A stretch of 64,000 nt of DNA from Gemmiger formicilis (lineage in GTDB: Bacteria > Bacillota > Clostridia > Oscillospirales > Ruminococcaceae). Made by a program: the position numbers and the translations under genes. Below the pieces are notes generated by a model, which had not been told where the DNA came from, did no database searches, and worked only from the letters and a program-made list of their open reading frames with translations. Where the stretch lies: assembly GCF_018784445.1 (NCBI RefSeq), contig NZ_WQOH01000026.1, positions 1-64,000 of the forward strand. The letters run 5' to 3'. Positions 51,393 through 58,143 of the stretch are shown one piece after another (position 1 is the first letter of the stretch; each line of letters opens with the position of its first letter).

Positions 51393-51941
51393 TTAAGTCG
51401 CATAGCCCAGGTCGTGTTTCAAATCACGAATGGCCTGGCTCAGCAAAATATTCAAGCTCTCCAAATACTCCTGGCGTTCCTTGCTGGCATTCAGCTCCGC
51501 TCTTTGCGCTTTTATAATCGCCTGATGCTTTTTGAGCACCTCTTGATACAGCCTCTCTTTTTCCTGGCGCAGCTGTTTGCTTTTCAAGTGTGCCGTCAGG
51601 CCGACACCACCCGCCGCCAAAAGGGCAACAGGTGCAGCCAGCACAAAAACACCTGCAACCATACCGCCGCCGACAACGGCCCCAGCCGTTGCCAGCCCCG
51701 AGGTAATGCCTGCCGCTGACAGTCCTACCGTTCCCAGACCATACAGCGCCGCAAAGGAAGCTGCACCGCCAATTCCCGCGCCAAAAGCTCCCGCCAGCAC
51801 CTCCGGGATCGCACTTTCACGAATCGTGCGCTTCGGATCATCCAGCGCAGCAGCAGCCTCATTTACAACATTAACAACCTGCTGCAGGGCCTCGACGCTC
51901 TGGAACCTCATATCCTTCTTTTTTGTAATGTAGCCGCTCAT
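51393..51941 (-). CDS. Gly/Ala-rich membrane protein with coiled coil
   Basis: A 182-residue protein of unknown function. Residues 45-110 are Gly- and Ala-rich hydrophobic hairpins (GAFGAGIGGAASFAALYGLG, then GAVVGGGMVAGVFVLAAPVA) that likely insert into membrane, and residues 115-170 form a charged coiled coil (KERLYQEVLKKHQAIIKAQR). Such Gly-rich hairpins occur in membrane-perturbing proteins. It is first in a two-gene operon with a near-perfect promoter and a divergent XRE regulator, a layout seen in defence and toxin-like modules; the assignment is speculative. Confidence 0.7.
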   Translation of the reverse strand: MSGYITKKKDMRFQSVEALQQVVNVVNEAAAALDDPKRTIRESAIPEVLAGAFGAGIGGAASFAALYGLGTVGLSAAGITSGLATAGAVVGGGMVAGVFVLAAPVALLAAGGVGLTAHLKSKQLRQEKERLYQEVLKKHQAIIKAQRAELNASKERQEYLESLNILLSQAIRDLKHDLGYAT

Positions 51942-51983
51942 AAAAGTTCACCTCATTGAGTTAAAATATTGGCTCTTGTTCAT

Positions 51984-52012
51984 ATTATAATAAACATATT
52001 TACTAATGTCAA
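51984..52012 (-). promoter_or_regulatory. Promoter of the two-gene unknown module
   Basis: TTGACA (52012-52007) and TATAAT (51989-51984) with a 17-base spacer. A second TTGACA lies nine bases upstream, giving a repeated ATGTCAA that could be a regulator site for the divergent XRE protein. Confidence 0.85.
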
Positions 52013-52073
52013 GGATGTCAAAATTGTTCATGCTACCATATTCTAAAGTCATTTAAGAAAGGGAGAGTATGGC

Positions 52074-52289
52074 ATGGACTATATCCGCCGGATGCGTGAC
52101 CTGCGCGAGGATGCCGACATGACGCAGGCACAGGTCGCCGCTATATTGGGCACATCCCAGACAATGTACGCCCGCTATGAGCGCGGGGCCAATGAACTGC
52201 CAATTCACCATCTTATCAAGTTGTGTGAGCTGTATCATGTTTCCAGCGATTATTTTCTGGGACTGAACGATGAAATCAAAAAGCAATGA
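52074..52289 (+). CDS. Small XRE family regulator
   Basis: A 71-residue protein made almost only of a Cro/CI-type helix-turn-helix: RRMRDLREDADMTQAQVAAILGTSQTMYARYERGANELPIHHLIKL, then CELYHVSSDYFLGLND. It should bind DNA as a dimer. AAGGGAGAG precedes ATG 52074. It is divergent from the two-gene module, separated by 132 AT-rich bases containing repeats, and is the obvious candidate to control that module. Confidence 0.85.
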   Translation: MDYIRRMRDLREDADMTQAQVAAILGTSQTMYARYERGANELPIHHLIKLCELYHVSSDYFLGLNDEIKKQ

Positions 52290-52343
52290 GCCTTGACCCA
52301 AAATCAACGCTCATTGCTTTTTATTTTGCACGTCTCTGCCACC

Positions 52344-52354
52344 TGTGGTATACT
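52344..52354 (+). promoter_or_regulatory. Orphan TGTGGTATACT promoter-like site
   Basis: TGTGGTATACT is identical to the extended -10 sites before the YfbR-like gene and polA. Downstream to 52510 I see an SD-like ACAGGAGG and no convincing ORF, so it may start a small RNA or be a leftover of a lost gene. The rest of the 309-base gap contains dispersed repeats and the rpiB terminator. Confidence 0.4.
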
Positions 52355-52455
52355 AGGGTACATTCCCACAACAGCTCACAGGAGGCATTGGGTAGACGTC
52401 GTTGCGCAGAAGATTACTTTTGCTTAAAGCAGCGCACTACTTTGGGGGCCGCACC

Positions 52456-52488
52456 CGGCGGGGCGTCGAGGACGCCGCCCCCTACAAA
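52456..52488. repeat. Dispersed palindromic repeat
   Basis: GGCGGGGCGTCGAGGACGCCGCCCCCTAC is one copy of the GTAGGGG family, with a GGCGTCGAGGACGCC core palindrome. Confidence 0.6.
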
Positions 52489-52507
52489 TATGCGGTAACA
52501 CAAATAA

Positions 52508-52577
52508 AAAGCCGACTCCCGGCAACTGGCGGGTCGATGCAAGCATCGACCCCTACAGTGTACCGGGAGTCGGCAGT
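52508..52577 (-). terminator. rpiB terminator with a repeat in its loop
   Basis: CCGACTCCCGG (minus strand, 52573-52563) pairs with CCGGGAGTCGG (52522-52512), followed by CTTTTTATTT. The 40-base loop is itself a GTAGGGGTCGATGCTTGCATCGACCC copy of the dispersed repeat family (52530-52556), as if the repeat had inserted into the terminator loop. Confidence 0.8.
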
Positions 52578-52598
52578 TCTTTTATTTTACGGCAGGGC

Positions 52599-53237
52599 TT
52601 ACGCCATCAGTTCCTTAACAGTCTCGGCCAGCTTCTCGTCCTTGCAGGCGGGGAAGAAATACTCAGCGAAATGCTCGCCGGCGAAAGCGCCCTTGACCAG
52701 GTCGCGGTCCAGATCCTTCAGGATGTCAGACAGGTCGCGGAAGGCAACAGTGCGCACGCCGTCCAGAATCTTCTTGTTGCGCTGCTCGGGCACAACGCGC
52801 TCCTTGGGGTAGCCCTGGCCGTGGCCGAAGCCGAACAGCTTTTCGAAGATGTACTCGAGGTTCAGCTCGCCGCCCCAGCCAAAGCCCTTGGCGAAGGGTA
52901 GGGCCACCGCGTTGCCGTCGTTGACGTGGGCGAAGGTGTAGGCATCGACCGGATCCTCGACATGGCCGCAGATGACACCGGGGAAACTGTTCAGTGCCAG
53001 CATAGCGCCTTCGCCGGTGCCGCAGCCGGTGATGACATAGTCGGCCGCGCCGGAGTTCAGCAGCACAGCGGCCAGGATGCCGTTCTGCACGTAGGTCAGC
53101 TGGGCGGCATCATCGGCGGCATACATGCCGTAGTTGACGACCTCGTGGCCCATCGGCTCCACGACCTTGCGCAGGGTTGCTTCAATCAGGGCGTTCTTGG
53201 CGGCCTGACTGTTTTCGTTGATCAGCGCGATTTTCAT
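52599..53237 (-). CDS. RpiB/LacAB family sugar-phosphate isomerase
   Basis: A 212-residue protein of the RpiB/LacAB family: MKIALINENSQAAKN, NGILAAVLLNSGAADYVITGCGTGEGAMLALNS (anion-binding loop and catalytic region) and CGHVEDPVDAYTFAHVNDGNAVALPF. It is longer than RpiB (about 150) with a C-terminal helical extension of some 60 residues, as in a subgroup annotated as RpiB-like isomerases. It probably interconverts aldose and ketose phosphates, possibly ribose-5-phosphate or a hexose. It is 23 bases downstream of the Ntn-hydrolase-like gene. Confidence 0.82.
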   Translation of the reverse strand: MKIALINENSQAAKNALIEATLRKVVEPMGHEVVNYGMYAADDAAQLTYVQNGILAAVLLNSGAADYVITGCGTGEGAMLALNSFPGVICGHVEDPVDAYTFAHVNDGNAVALPFAKGFGWGGELNLEYIFEKLFGFGHGQGYPKERVVPEQRNKKILDGVRTVAFRDLSDILKDLDRDLVKGAFAGEHFAEYFFPACKDEKLAETVKELMA

Positions 53238-53260
53238 ATTTTTTCTCCTTTACGTGTATT

Positions 53261-53842
53261 TTATCGGATCAACTGACGGAAATACGTTGTGTTGATGCTC
53301 TTATCGTTCTTGGCCATCTTGGCAATGCAGCCGTCCAGCGTGCGGGCCACATCGTCCAGGCTGCGCCAGCTGGCGGCCTGGGGCTTGACTTCTTCTTCCA
53401 GCCAGGGGCCGACGTCGGTGTGGGAACACGCCCCCTCGATGAGGTACGCACCGGGGCGGCCCTCCTGGGTCTGCGGCTCGTAGCCGTCGGCGCTGCCCAT
53501 CATCGTCATGACGAACTGGCCCTTGCGGTTGCGCCCGCCCACAATAAGGCGCACGCCCACCGGCTGCACCTGCACGGTGGCGGCCTTATCGCGCATGATT
53601 TTGACGATTTTTTCCAGCGTCAGGTACTGGGGCTGGTACTCGTCCACGGCGTTGATGATCTGCACGGCGGCCAACGTATCGCCCGCAAAACCAACCATGA
53701 CGTTGCGGTTGATCTTGCGCACCTTGGGCAGGTCGTTCTTGATGACGTGGGGCTTGTCGCCGGTGATGGGTTCCTCAACAAAACGGCCATCGCTGACCAT
53801 GGCGCAGAATGCGTCACTGCAAACAGCTAAAATAGCACTCAT
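53261..53842 (-). CDS. Ntn-hydrolase-like protein (proteasome-related fold)
   Basis: A 193-residue protein whose N-terminus (SAILAVCSDAFCAMVSDGRFV) and KVRKINRNVMVGFAGDTLAAVQII recall the beta strands and helix of the proteasome/HslV Ntn-hydrolase fold; later EGRPGAYLIEGACSHTDVG fits the same fold. There is no clear N-terminal Thr, Ser or Cys nucleophile right after the start unless Ser2 is exposed, so activity is uncertain. Function unknown. A promoter lies 40 bases upstream. It is followed by the RpiB-like gene in one operon. Confidence 0.65.
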   Translation of the reverse strand: MSAILAVCSDAFCAMVSDGRFVEEPITGDKPHVIKNDLPKVRKINRNVMVGFAGDTLAAVQIINAVDEYQPQYLTLEKIVKIMRDKAATVQVQPVGVRLIVGGRNRKGQFVMTMMGSADGYEPQTQEGRPGAYLIEGACSHTDVGPWLEEEVKPQAASWRSLDDVARTLDGCIAKMAKNDKSINTTYFRQLIR

Positions 53843-53879
53843 AATTTTTTCGTTCCTTTGCTTTTAATAGGGTACTTGT

Positions 53880-53908
53880 ATTGTAGCACGAAATTTGCGC
53901 GGGTGCAA
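53880..53908 (-). promoter_or_regulatory. Promoter of the Ntn-like gene
   Basis: TTGCAC (53908-53903) and TGC-TACAAT (53885-53880) with a 17-base spacer. Confidence 0.75.
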
Positions 53909-53915
53909 TGGGTGC

Positions 53916-53944
53916 TTGACTTAACCTGCGGTGTGCGGTATGCT
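53916..53944 (+). promoter_or_regulatory. Promoter of a small antisense RNA
   Basis: TTGACT (53916-53921) and TATGCT (53939-53944) with a 17-base spacer read into the short transcript ending at the hairpin near 54048. Confidence 0.7.
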
Positions 53945-53950
53945 AATAAC

Positions 53951-54048
53951 AGAAAAGGCGCTGCGACAAGCGGTTGGCCCTTTCGGTGAATATGTTAAAA
54001 GGTTAGCCTAATAACCGTCACCTGCCGGGGTGGCGGTTATTGCTTTTT
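53951..54048 (+). ncRNA. Candidate antisense small RNA
   Basis: A transcript from the promoter at 53916-53944 would run about 98 bases to a terminator: AATAACCGTCACC and GGTGGCGGTTATT form a stem (54009-54041) followed by GCTTTTT. It covers the 3' end of the 29-residue ORF on the other strand. The 5' part GGCGCTGC...GCGGTTGGCCC repeats, as an inverted DNA copy, the 5' leader of that ORF's mRNA. This is the arrangement of a type I antitoxin RNA; expression is not shown. Confidence 0.5.
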
Positions 54049-54107
54049 ACAACTAAGCCCAAAGTAAAGGTCTTGCGACCGATATAGAACGTAAATGTAA
54101 ATCGCAT
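54018..54107 (-). CDS. 29-residue candidate type I toxin
   Basis: The frame starts at ATG 54107 with AGGAGGTGAGACC before it. It begins MRFTFTFYIGRKTFTLGLV and ends KSNNRHPGR, a short hydrophobic-aromatic stretch followed by a basic tail. The last codons lie in the stem of the bidirectional hairpin. The ribosome site is in a hairpin CACCCCC-GAAA-GGAGGTG, which would hold translation down. The gene is flanked by a promoter, long-range complementary ends and an antisense transcript. I recognise the NNRHPGR ending as a recurring type of small Firmicutes ORF but know no proven function. Confidence 0.4.
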   Translation of the reverse strand: MRFTFTFYIGRKTFTLGLVVKSNNRHPGR

Positions 54108-54111
54108 GGTC

Positions 54112-54129
54112 TCACCTCCTTTCGGGGGT
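54112..54129 (-). promoter_or_regulatory. Hairpin sequestering the small ORF's ribosome site
   Basis: On the minus strand CACCCCC-GAAA-GGAGGTG folds with one mismatch and a GAAA tetraloop, placing AGGAGG in the stem five bases before ATG 54107. Confidence 0.65.
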
Positions 54130-54162
54130 GGGGCCAACCGCCTGCCGTTGTGTGCAGCGCCT

Positions 54163-54189
54163 TACCGCCTGTTGAAGCAGGCGGTTTTT
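54163..54189 (+). terminator. CCGCCTG/CAGGCGG hairpin
   Basis: CCGCCTGTTGAAGCAGGCGG followed by TTTTTG on the plus strand is an intrinsic terminator; on the minus strand the same stem forms the 5' end of the small-ORF mRNA and could stabilise it. Confidence 0.7.
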
Positions 54190-54191
54190 GT

Positions 54192-54220
54192 GTTATACCA
54201 GAGTTTTCGACGATATGCAA
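54192..54220 (-). promoter_or_regulatory. Promoter of the 29-residue ORF
   Basis: TTGCAT (54220-54215) and TGG-TATAAC (54197-54192) with a 17-base spacer read toward the small ORF, giving a long leader of about 75 bases. Confidence 0.7.
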
Positions 54221-54276
54221 GCAAAGCTGCTCGCAGGAGAACCTTCCCCCGCGGGCAGCCTTTTACTTTATCGAGC

Positions 54277-54363
54277 TTGTAGGGGCCGGGCATGCCCGGC
54301 CCTGCCGTATAAGGCAGACGAGTGCTTGCGGAAAGCCGCGGGCCGCACATATGCGGCCCCTAC
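54277..54363. repeat. Composite dispersed palindromic repeat
   Basis: GTAGGGGCCGGGCATGCCCGGCCC is followed by GGCAGACGAG, GCCGCGGGCCGCAC and ATATGCGGCCCCTAC, closely matching the composite at 10470-10540. It lies right after the aconitase-family stop and may serve as its transcript end. Confidence 0.7.
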
Positions 54364-54377
54364 AGGGCAACTCTTAT

Positions 54378-56624
54378 TTAGTGATTCTTGTAATAATTGA
54401 TGAGGCATCCGTCCGCCAGGATCTGCCGCTCGGCATCGGTCATAGCGCCGAGGCTGACTGTAAAGTGAACTACGCTGCCGTCCGGCTTTACGGCGATGGC
54501 GGTCAACTCGTCATCGGCATTCAGCAGGGCCTTGCGCACGCCGGGCAGGTAGACATAATCCCCATTGTCCAGCACAGTGGGATCCTTCATCAGGAAGGGC
54601 AGCATGCCCCAGTTGATGCAGTTGGAGCGGTAGCGCTTGGTGGCGTACTCGCAGGCAAAGTTTGCCGCACCGCCCAGAACGCGCTGGCAGCTGGCGGCCT
54701 GCTCGCGGGCAGAGCCGTCGCCGGGCTTATTGGCGAAAATCGCCGAGCCGATGTTGGTATTTGCCGCATCGGGCGTGTAGCCCAGCTTCTTCAAATCATC
54801 GTAGACACGCGCGATCTCAGCGGGCAGAGCGCCTGCGCGGCGCTCCTCATCCAGCGCCTTGACAGCCTTGGCGTTCGGCACATAGGCCGGATCCTTGCGG
54901 GAGAGGGTGAACTCCGCCAGGCGCAGCGGGTTAGAGCGGAAGGACGACGTCTCGCCCGAGGGAATCAGCTCATCGGTGGTGGTGACCGGGTCGGTGATGT
55001 AGCTGACGATCTTCACGAGCAAATCATCCGTCAGGGCGGGCTGTTCGGGCCAGTCCTTGATGTTCGGGCCGAATTTCAGCTCGAAGTCCGGCTCCGAATG
55101 GCCCCAGCCGTTGTATACGCGCTTGTCGTAGACGCCCTGCTCAAAGTGGTATTCGGGCAGGGTGTACTCTGCATCGGTCAGCTCACTGGCAGCGGTCAGG
55201 TAGCCGCCGTTGGCTGCGGTGGCCGCAATGGAGCGAGCGTCCATCAGCGCCACAGCGCTGATCTGACCCTCACCGGGCTTCGAGCCCTCGCGGTTGGGGA
55301 AGTTGCGGGTCGTATGGCGGATCGAGAATTCGCCGTTGGCGGGGGTATCGCCCGCGCCGAAGCAGGGGCCGCAGAAGCACTCGCGGAAGATGCCGCCGGC
55401 CGAGACAATGTCGGCCACCGCGCCGTTCTTGACCAGTTCCAGGTAGGTCGGCATACTGTCGGGGTAGACGCTGAACTTGAACTCGCCGTTGCCGCAGCTC
55501 TTGCCTTTGATGATATCCGCCACGGCACAGATATTCTCATACGTGCCGCCGGAGCAGCCCGCGACCACGCCCTGATCCACATAGATGCGGCCATCGGCGC
55601 AGATTTTGCCCACAAGGTCCATCTCGACCTTGCCGCCCAGCTGCTTGTTGGCCTGGTCCTGAGCCGCCTGCAGGATTTCCTTTGCGTTGGCTTTCAGCTC
55701 GCGGATGGGGTAGGCGTAGCTCGGGTGCATCGGCAGGGCGATCATGCACTCAATGGTGGACAGATCCAGCTCGATGCAGCCGTCGTAGTAGGCTACATCG
55801 GCAGGTTTCAACTCTTTGTAGGCCTCCGGGCGGTTGTGCTGCTCGAAGTATTGTTTCGTAACATCGTCTGTCTGCCAGATGGAGGACCAGCAGGTTGTCT
55901 CGGTGGTCATGACGTCGATGCCGTTGCGGTAATCGGCGCTCAGATTGGCAACGCCGGGGCCGACAAACTCCATGACCTTATTTTTCACATAGCCGTTGGC
56001 GTAGGTGGCGGCCACCAGCGCCAGCGCGACGTCATGGGGGCCGACACCGGGGTTCGGCTTGCCGGTCAGATAGATGGCGACCACGCCGGGGTAGGCCATG
56101 TCGTAGGTGCGGCCGACCAGCTGCTTGGCCAGCTCGCCGCCGCCCTCGCCGACGGCCATGGTGCCCAGCGCACCGTAGCGGGTGTGGGAGTCAGAGCCGA
56201 GGATCATCCGCCCGCAGCCCGACATCATTTCCCGGTTGTAGCTGTGGATGACGGCCATATTCGGCGGGACATAGATGCCGCCGTACTTGTGCGCGGCGGA
56301 GAGGGCAAACTGGTGGTCGTCCTCGTTGATGGTGCCGCCCACGGCGCAGAGGCTGTTGTGGCAGTTCGTCATGACGTAGGGCAGCGGAAATTCCTTCATG
56401 CCGGAGGCGCGGGCCGTCTGGATGATGCCGACATAAGTAATGTCGTGGCTGGTCATCGAGTCGAATTTCATGCGCAGATCCTGCATGGAATCGCTGGTAT
56501 TATGGGCCTTGAGGATGCCGTAGGCGATGGTGCCCTTGCGGGCTTCGTCAGCCGTGACCCCTGCCGGGGCAGCGGTCTGCGGCACGCCATGGACAAGATA
56601 AACGCCGGTATCGTGCAGTTTCAT
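54378..56624 (-). CDS. Aconitase family hydratase
   Basis: A 748-residue aconitase-superfamily protein of the clostridial hydratase type related to E. coli YbhJ. The cluster cysteines are present: DGCIELD-type region apart, VAGCSGGTYENI carries one and FCGPCFG the other two. ILGSDSHTRYGALGTMAVGEGG holds substrate and histidine positions, and the swivelling C-terminal domain includes FRSNPLRLAEF and YRSNCINWG. In context with isocitrate dehydrogenase and citrate synthase it very likely acts as aconitase, turning citrate into isocitrate. GGAGGG precedes ATG 56624. A family A repeat separates it from icd upstream. Confidence 0.87.
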   Translation of the reverse strand: MKLHDTGVYLVHGVPQTAAPAGVTADEARKGTIAYGILKAHNTSDSMQDLRMKFDSMTSHDITYVGIIQTARASGMKEFPLPYVMTNCHNSLCAVGGTINEDDHQFALSAAHKYGGIYVPPNMAVIHSYNREMMSGCGRMILGSDSHTRYGALGTMAVGEGGGELAKQLVGRTYDMAYPGVVAIYLTGKPNPGVGPHDVALALVAATYANGYVKNKVMEFVGPGVANLSADYRNGIDVMTTETTCWSSIWQTDDVTKQYFEQHNRPEAYKELKPADVAYYDGCIELDLSTIECMIALPMHPSYAYPIRELKANAKEILQAAQDQANKQLGGKVEMDLVGKICADGRIYVDQGVVAGCSGGTYENICAVADIIKGKSCGNGEFKFSVYPDSMPTYLELVKNGAVADIVSAGGIFRECFCGPCFGAGDTPANGEFSIRHTTRNFPNREGSKPGEGQISAVALMDARSIAATAANGGYLTAASELTDAEYTLPEYHFEQGVYDKRVYNGWGHSEPDFELKFGPNIKDWPEQPALTDDLLVKIVSYITDPVTTTDELIPSGETSSFRSNPLRLAEFTLSRKDPAYVPNAKAVKALDEERRAGALPAEIARVYDDLKKLGYTPDAANTNIGSAIFANKPGDGSAREQAASCQRVLGGAANFACEYATKRYRSNCINWGMLPFLMKDPTVLDNGDYVYLPGVRKALLNADDELTAIAVKPDGSVVHFTVSLGAMTDAERQILADGCLINYYKNH

Positions 56625-56655
56625 GGGAGAACCCTCCATATTATATGTATCGCCA

Positions 56656-56865
56656 AAGCCTTCCCCCGCGGGGGAAGGTGGCCGAGCGAAGCGAGGCCGG
56701 ATGAGGGGCAGCCTGCCCACAGCCACCCGGCAAAGAGGCAGCCACGGCAAACGCGCCCCTCATCAGTCGGCTTCGCCGACAGCTTCAGTCTCCGTGCCAA
56801 GTGCCGCCTACGGCGGTTGCACTCCGACACGCGCCTGCGGGCGCAGCCCCTCAGGGGGAAGCCTT
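56656..56865. repeat. Family A foldback repeat (copy 3)
   Basis: About 210 bases starting AAGCCTTCCCCCGCGGGGGA and ending CCCCTCAGGGGGAAGCC. GGATGAGGGGCAG is mirrored by CCCCTCATCAG; an additional central insertion (CCGCCTACGGCGG, GCCTGCGGGCGC) makes it longer than the other copies. It separates icd and the aconitase gene. Confidence 0.75.
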
Positions 56866-56867
56866 TA

Positions 56868-57860
56868 TCACAGTCGGCTGATAACCGCCTGCGTAAACTC
56901 CTTCGTTCCGGCGGTGCCGCCGATATCGGCAGTCACGACCTTGCCCTCGGCGACCTGTGCCAGAATAGCATCATTCAAGCGGGCGGCCTTTTCCGTCTCG
57001 CCCAGGTCGTTCAGCATCATGGCAAAGGCCATCAGGATGGCGCTGGGGTTGGCCTTGTCCTGCCCGGCAATGTCGGGGGCAGAGCCGTGGACAGCCTCAT
57101 AGATGCGGGTGTTGTCGCCAATGTTCGCACTGGGCGCAAAGCCCAGACCGCCCACCAGTCCTGCACAGAGGTCGCTGATGATATCGCCGTAGAGGTTCGG
57201 CGCGACGAGCACGTCAAACTGCTCAGGCCGCTGCACCAGCTTCATGCAGAGGGCGTCGATGATGCAGTCGTCGGCGGCAATGTCGGGGTATTCGGCGGCC
57301 ACCTCGCGGAAGGTGCGCAGGAACAGGCCGTCGGTCAGCTTCATGATGTTGGCCTTATGCACGGCCGTGACCTTTTTGCGGCCGTTTTTCTGGGCGTAGT
57401 CAAAGGCAAAGCGGCAGATTTTTTCACACGCAGGGCGGGTGATAAGCTTCACGCCGTTGGCCATCTCGTCATTGACCATATACTCGATGCCCTTGTACAG
57501 ATCCTCGGTATTCTCGCGCACAATGACGAGGTCGACGTTGTCAAAGCGGGTGGGTACGCCCGGCAGCGTGTGCACAGGGCGCAGGTTTGCGTAGGTGGAA
57601 AAGCGCTGGCGCAGCTGGACGTTGATGCTGCGGAAGCCCTTGCCAATGGGGGTCGCGGTGGGGCCCTTCAGCGCCCAGCCGCATTCCTCAATGGCATCCA
57701 GCGTGCCAGGGGCGATCAGCTCGCCGCTCTCGGCGGCGTACTCGGCACCGGCGGCAAACTCCTGCCACTCGATGCCGGTGTTCAGTGCGGTGGATACGGC
57801 GCGGACGCTCTCTGCAATTTCACGGCCGATGCCGTCGCCCGGGATCAGAACTGCTTTCAT
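56868..57860 (-). CDS. icd: Isocitrate/isopropylmalate-type dehydrogenase, likely NAD isocitrate dehydrogenase
   Basis: A 330-residue beta-decarboxylating dehydrogenase. VLIPGDGIGREIAESV, ALKGPTATPIGKGFRSINVQLRQRFSTYANLRPVHTLPG, the DLVIVRENTEDLYKGIEY substrate loop and VLVAPNLYGDIISDLCAGLVGGLGFAPSANIG with HGSAPDIAGQDKANP are the family motifs. The short length and gene neighbours fit NAD-dependent isocitrate dehydrogenase, yielding 2-oxoglutarate, rather than LeuB. Coenzyme choice is not certain from sequence. Its own promoter (57904-57932) is divergent from citrate synthase. Confidence 0.87.
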   Translation of the reverse strand: MKAVLIPGDGIGREIAESVRAVSTALNTGIEWQEFAAGAEYAAESGELIAPGTLDAIEECGWALKGPTATPIGKGFRSINVQLRQRFSTYANLRPVHTLPGVPTRFDNVDLVIVRENTEDLYKGIEYMVNDEMANGVKLITRPACEKICRFAFDYAQKNGRKKVTAVHKANIMKLTDGLFLRTFREVAAEYPDIAADDCIIDALCMKLVQRPEQFDVLVAPNLYGDIISDLCAGLVGGLGFAPSANIGDNTRIYEAVHGSAPDIAGQDKANPSAILMAFAMMLNDLGETEKAARLNDAILAQVAEGKVVTADIGGTAGTKEFTQAVISRL

Positions 57861-57903
57861 AAAAATACTTTCCCCTTTCCCTGTGTTTCTTACAATATAC
57901 ATA

Positions 57904-57932
57904 ATAGTAACCGGTTTGGGGGCGGTTGTCAA
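57904..57932 (-). promoter_or_regulatory. icd promoter
   Basis: TTGACA (57932-57927) and TACTAT (57909-57904) with a 17-base spacer. Confidence 0.8.
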
Positions 57933-58024
57933 TGCGCATTTTTACACATTTCGCGACAATCTGCCCACTAGCTTAATTATTTAAAGTGCTAACTTGGCAA
58001 TTTTGCAAAATTTTTAAGTTTTTC

Positions 58025-58053
58025 TTGACGAAAGCGCCAATATACTATAAAAT
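58025..58053 (+). promoter_or_regulatory. Citrate synthase promoter
   Basis: TTGACG (58025-58030) and TAAAAT (58048-58053) with a 17-base spacer. About 90 bases of AT-rich DNA separate it from the icd promoter, room for a shared regulator; no obvious operator palindrome was found. Confidence 0.8.
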
Positions 58054-58143
58054 CAATCTATCAGGCACTTGGTGTAAGGGAACGCCCGCAGGGGTATGCG
58101 CCTGTATAAAAATGCAAAGTGTATAAAGAGAGGGGTATGTGCG

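Noticed and set aside
52402-52812. Plus-strand frame starting after an SD-like ACAGGAGG
   Set aside because: It would start at TTG, run through dispersed repeats and into the opposite strand of rpiB; no protein features.
54150-57971. 1273-codon open frame on the plus strand
   Set aside because: It runs opposite the aconitase-family and icd genes and across repeats; composition is that of a shadow frame, with no recognisable domain.
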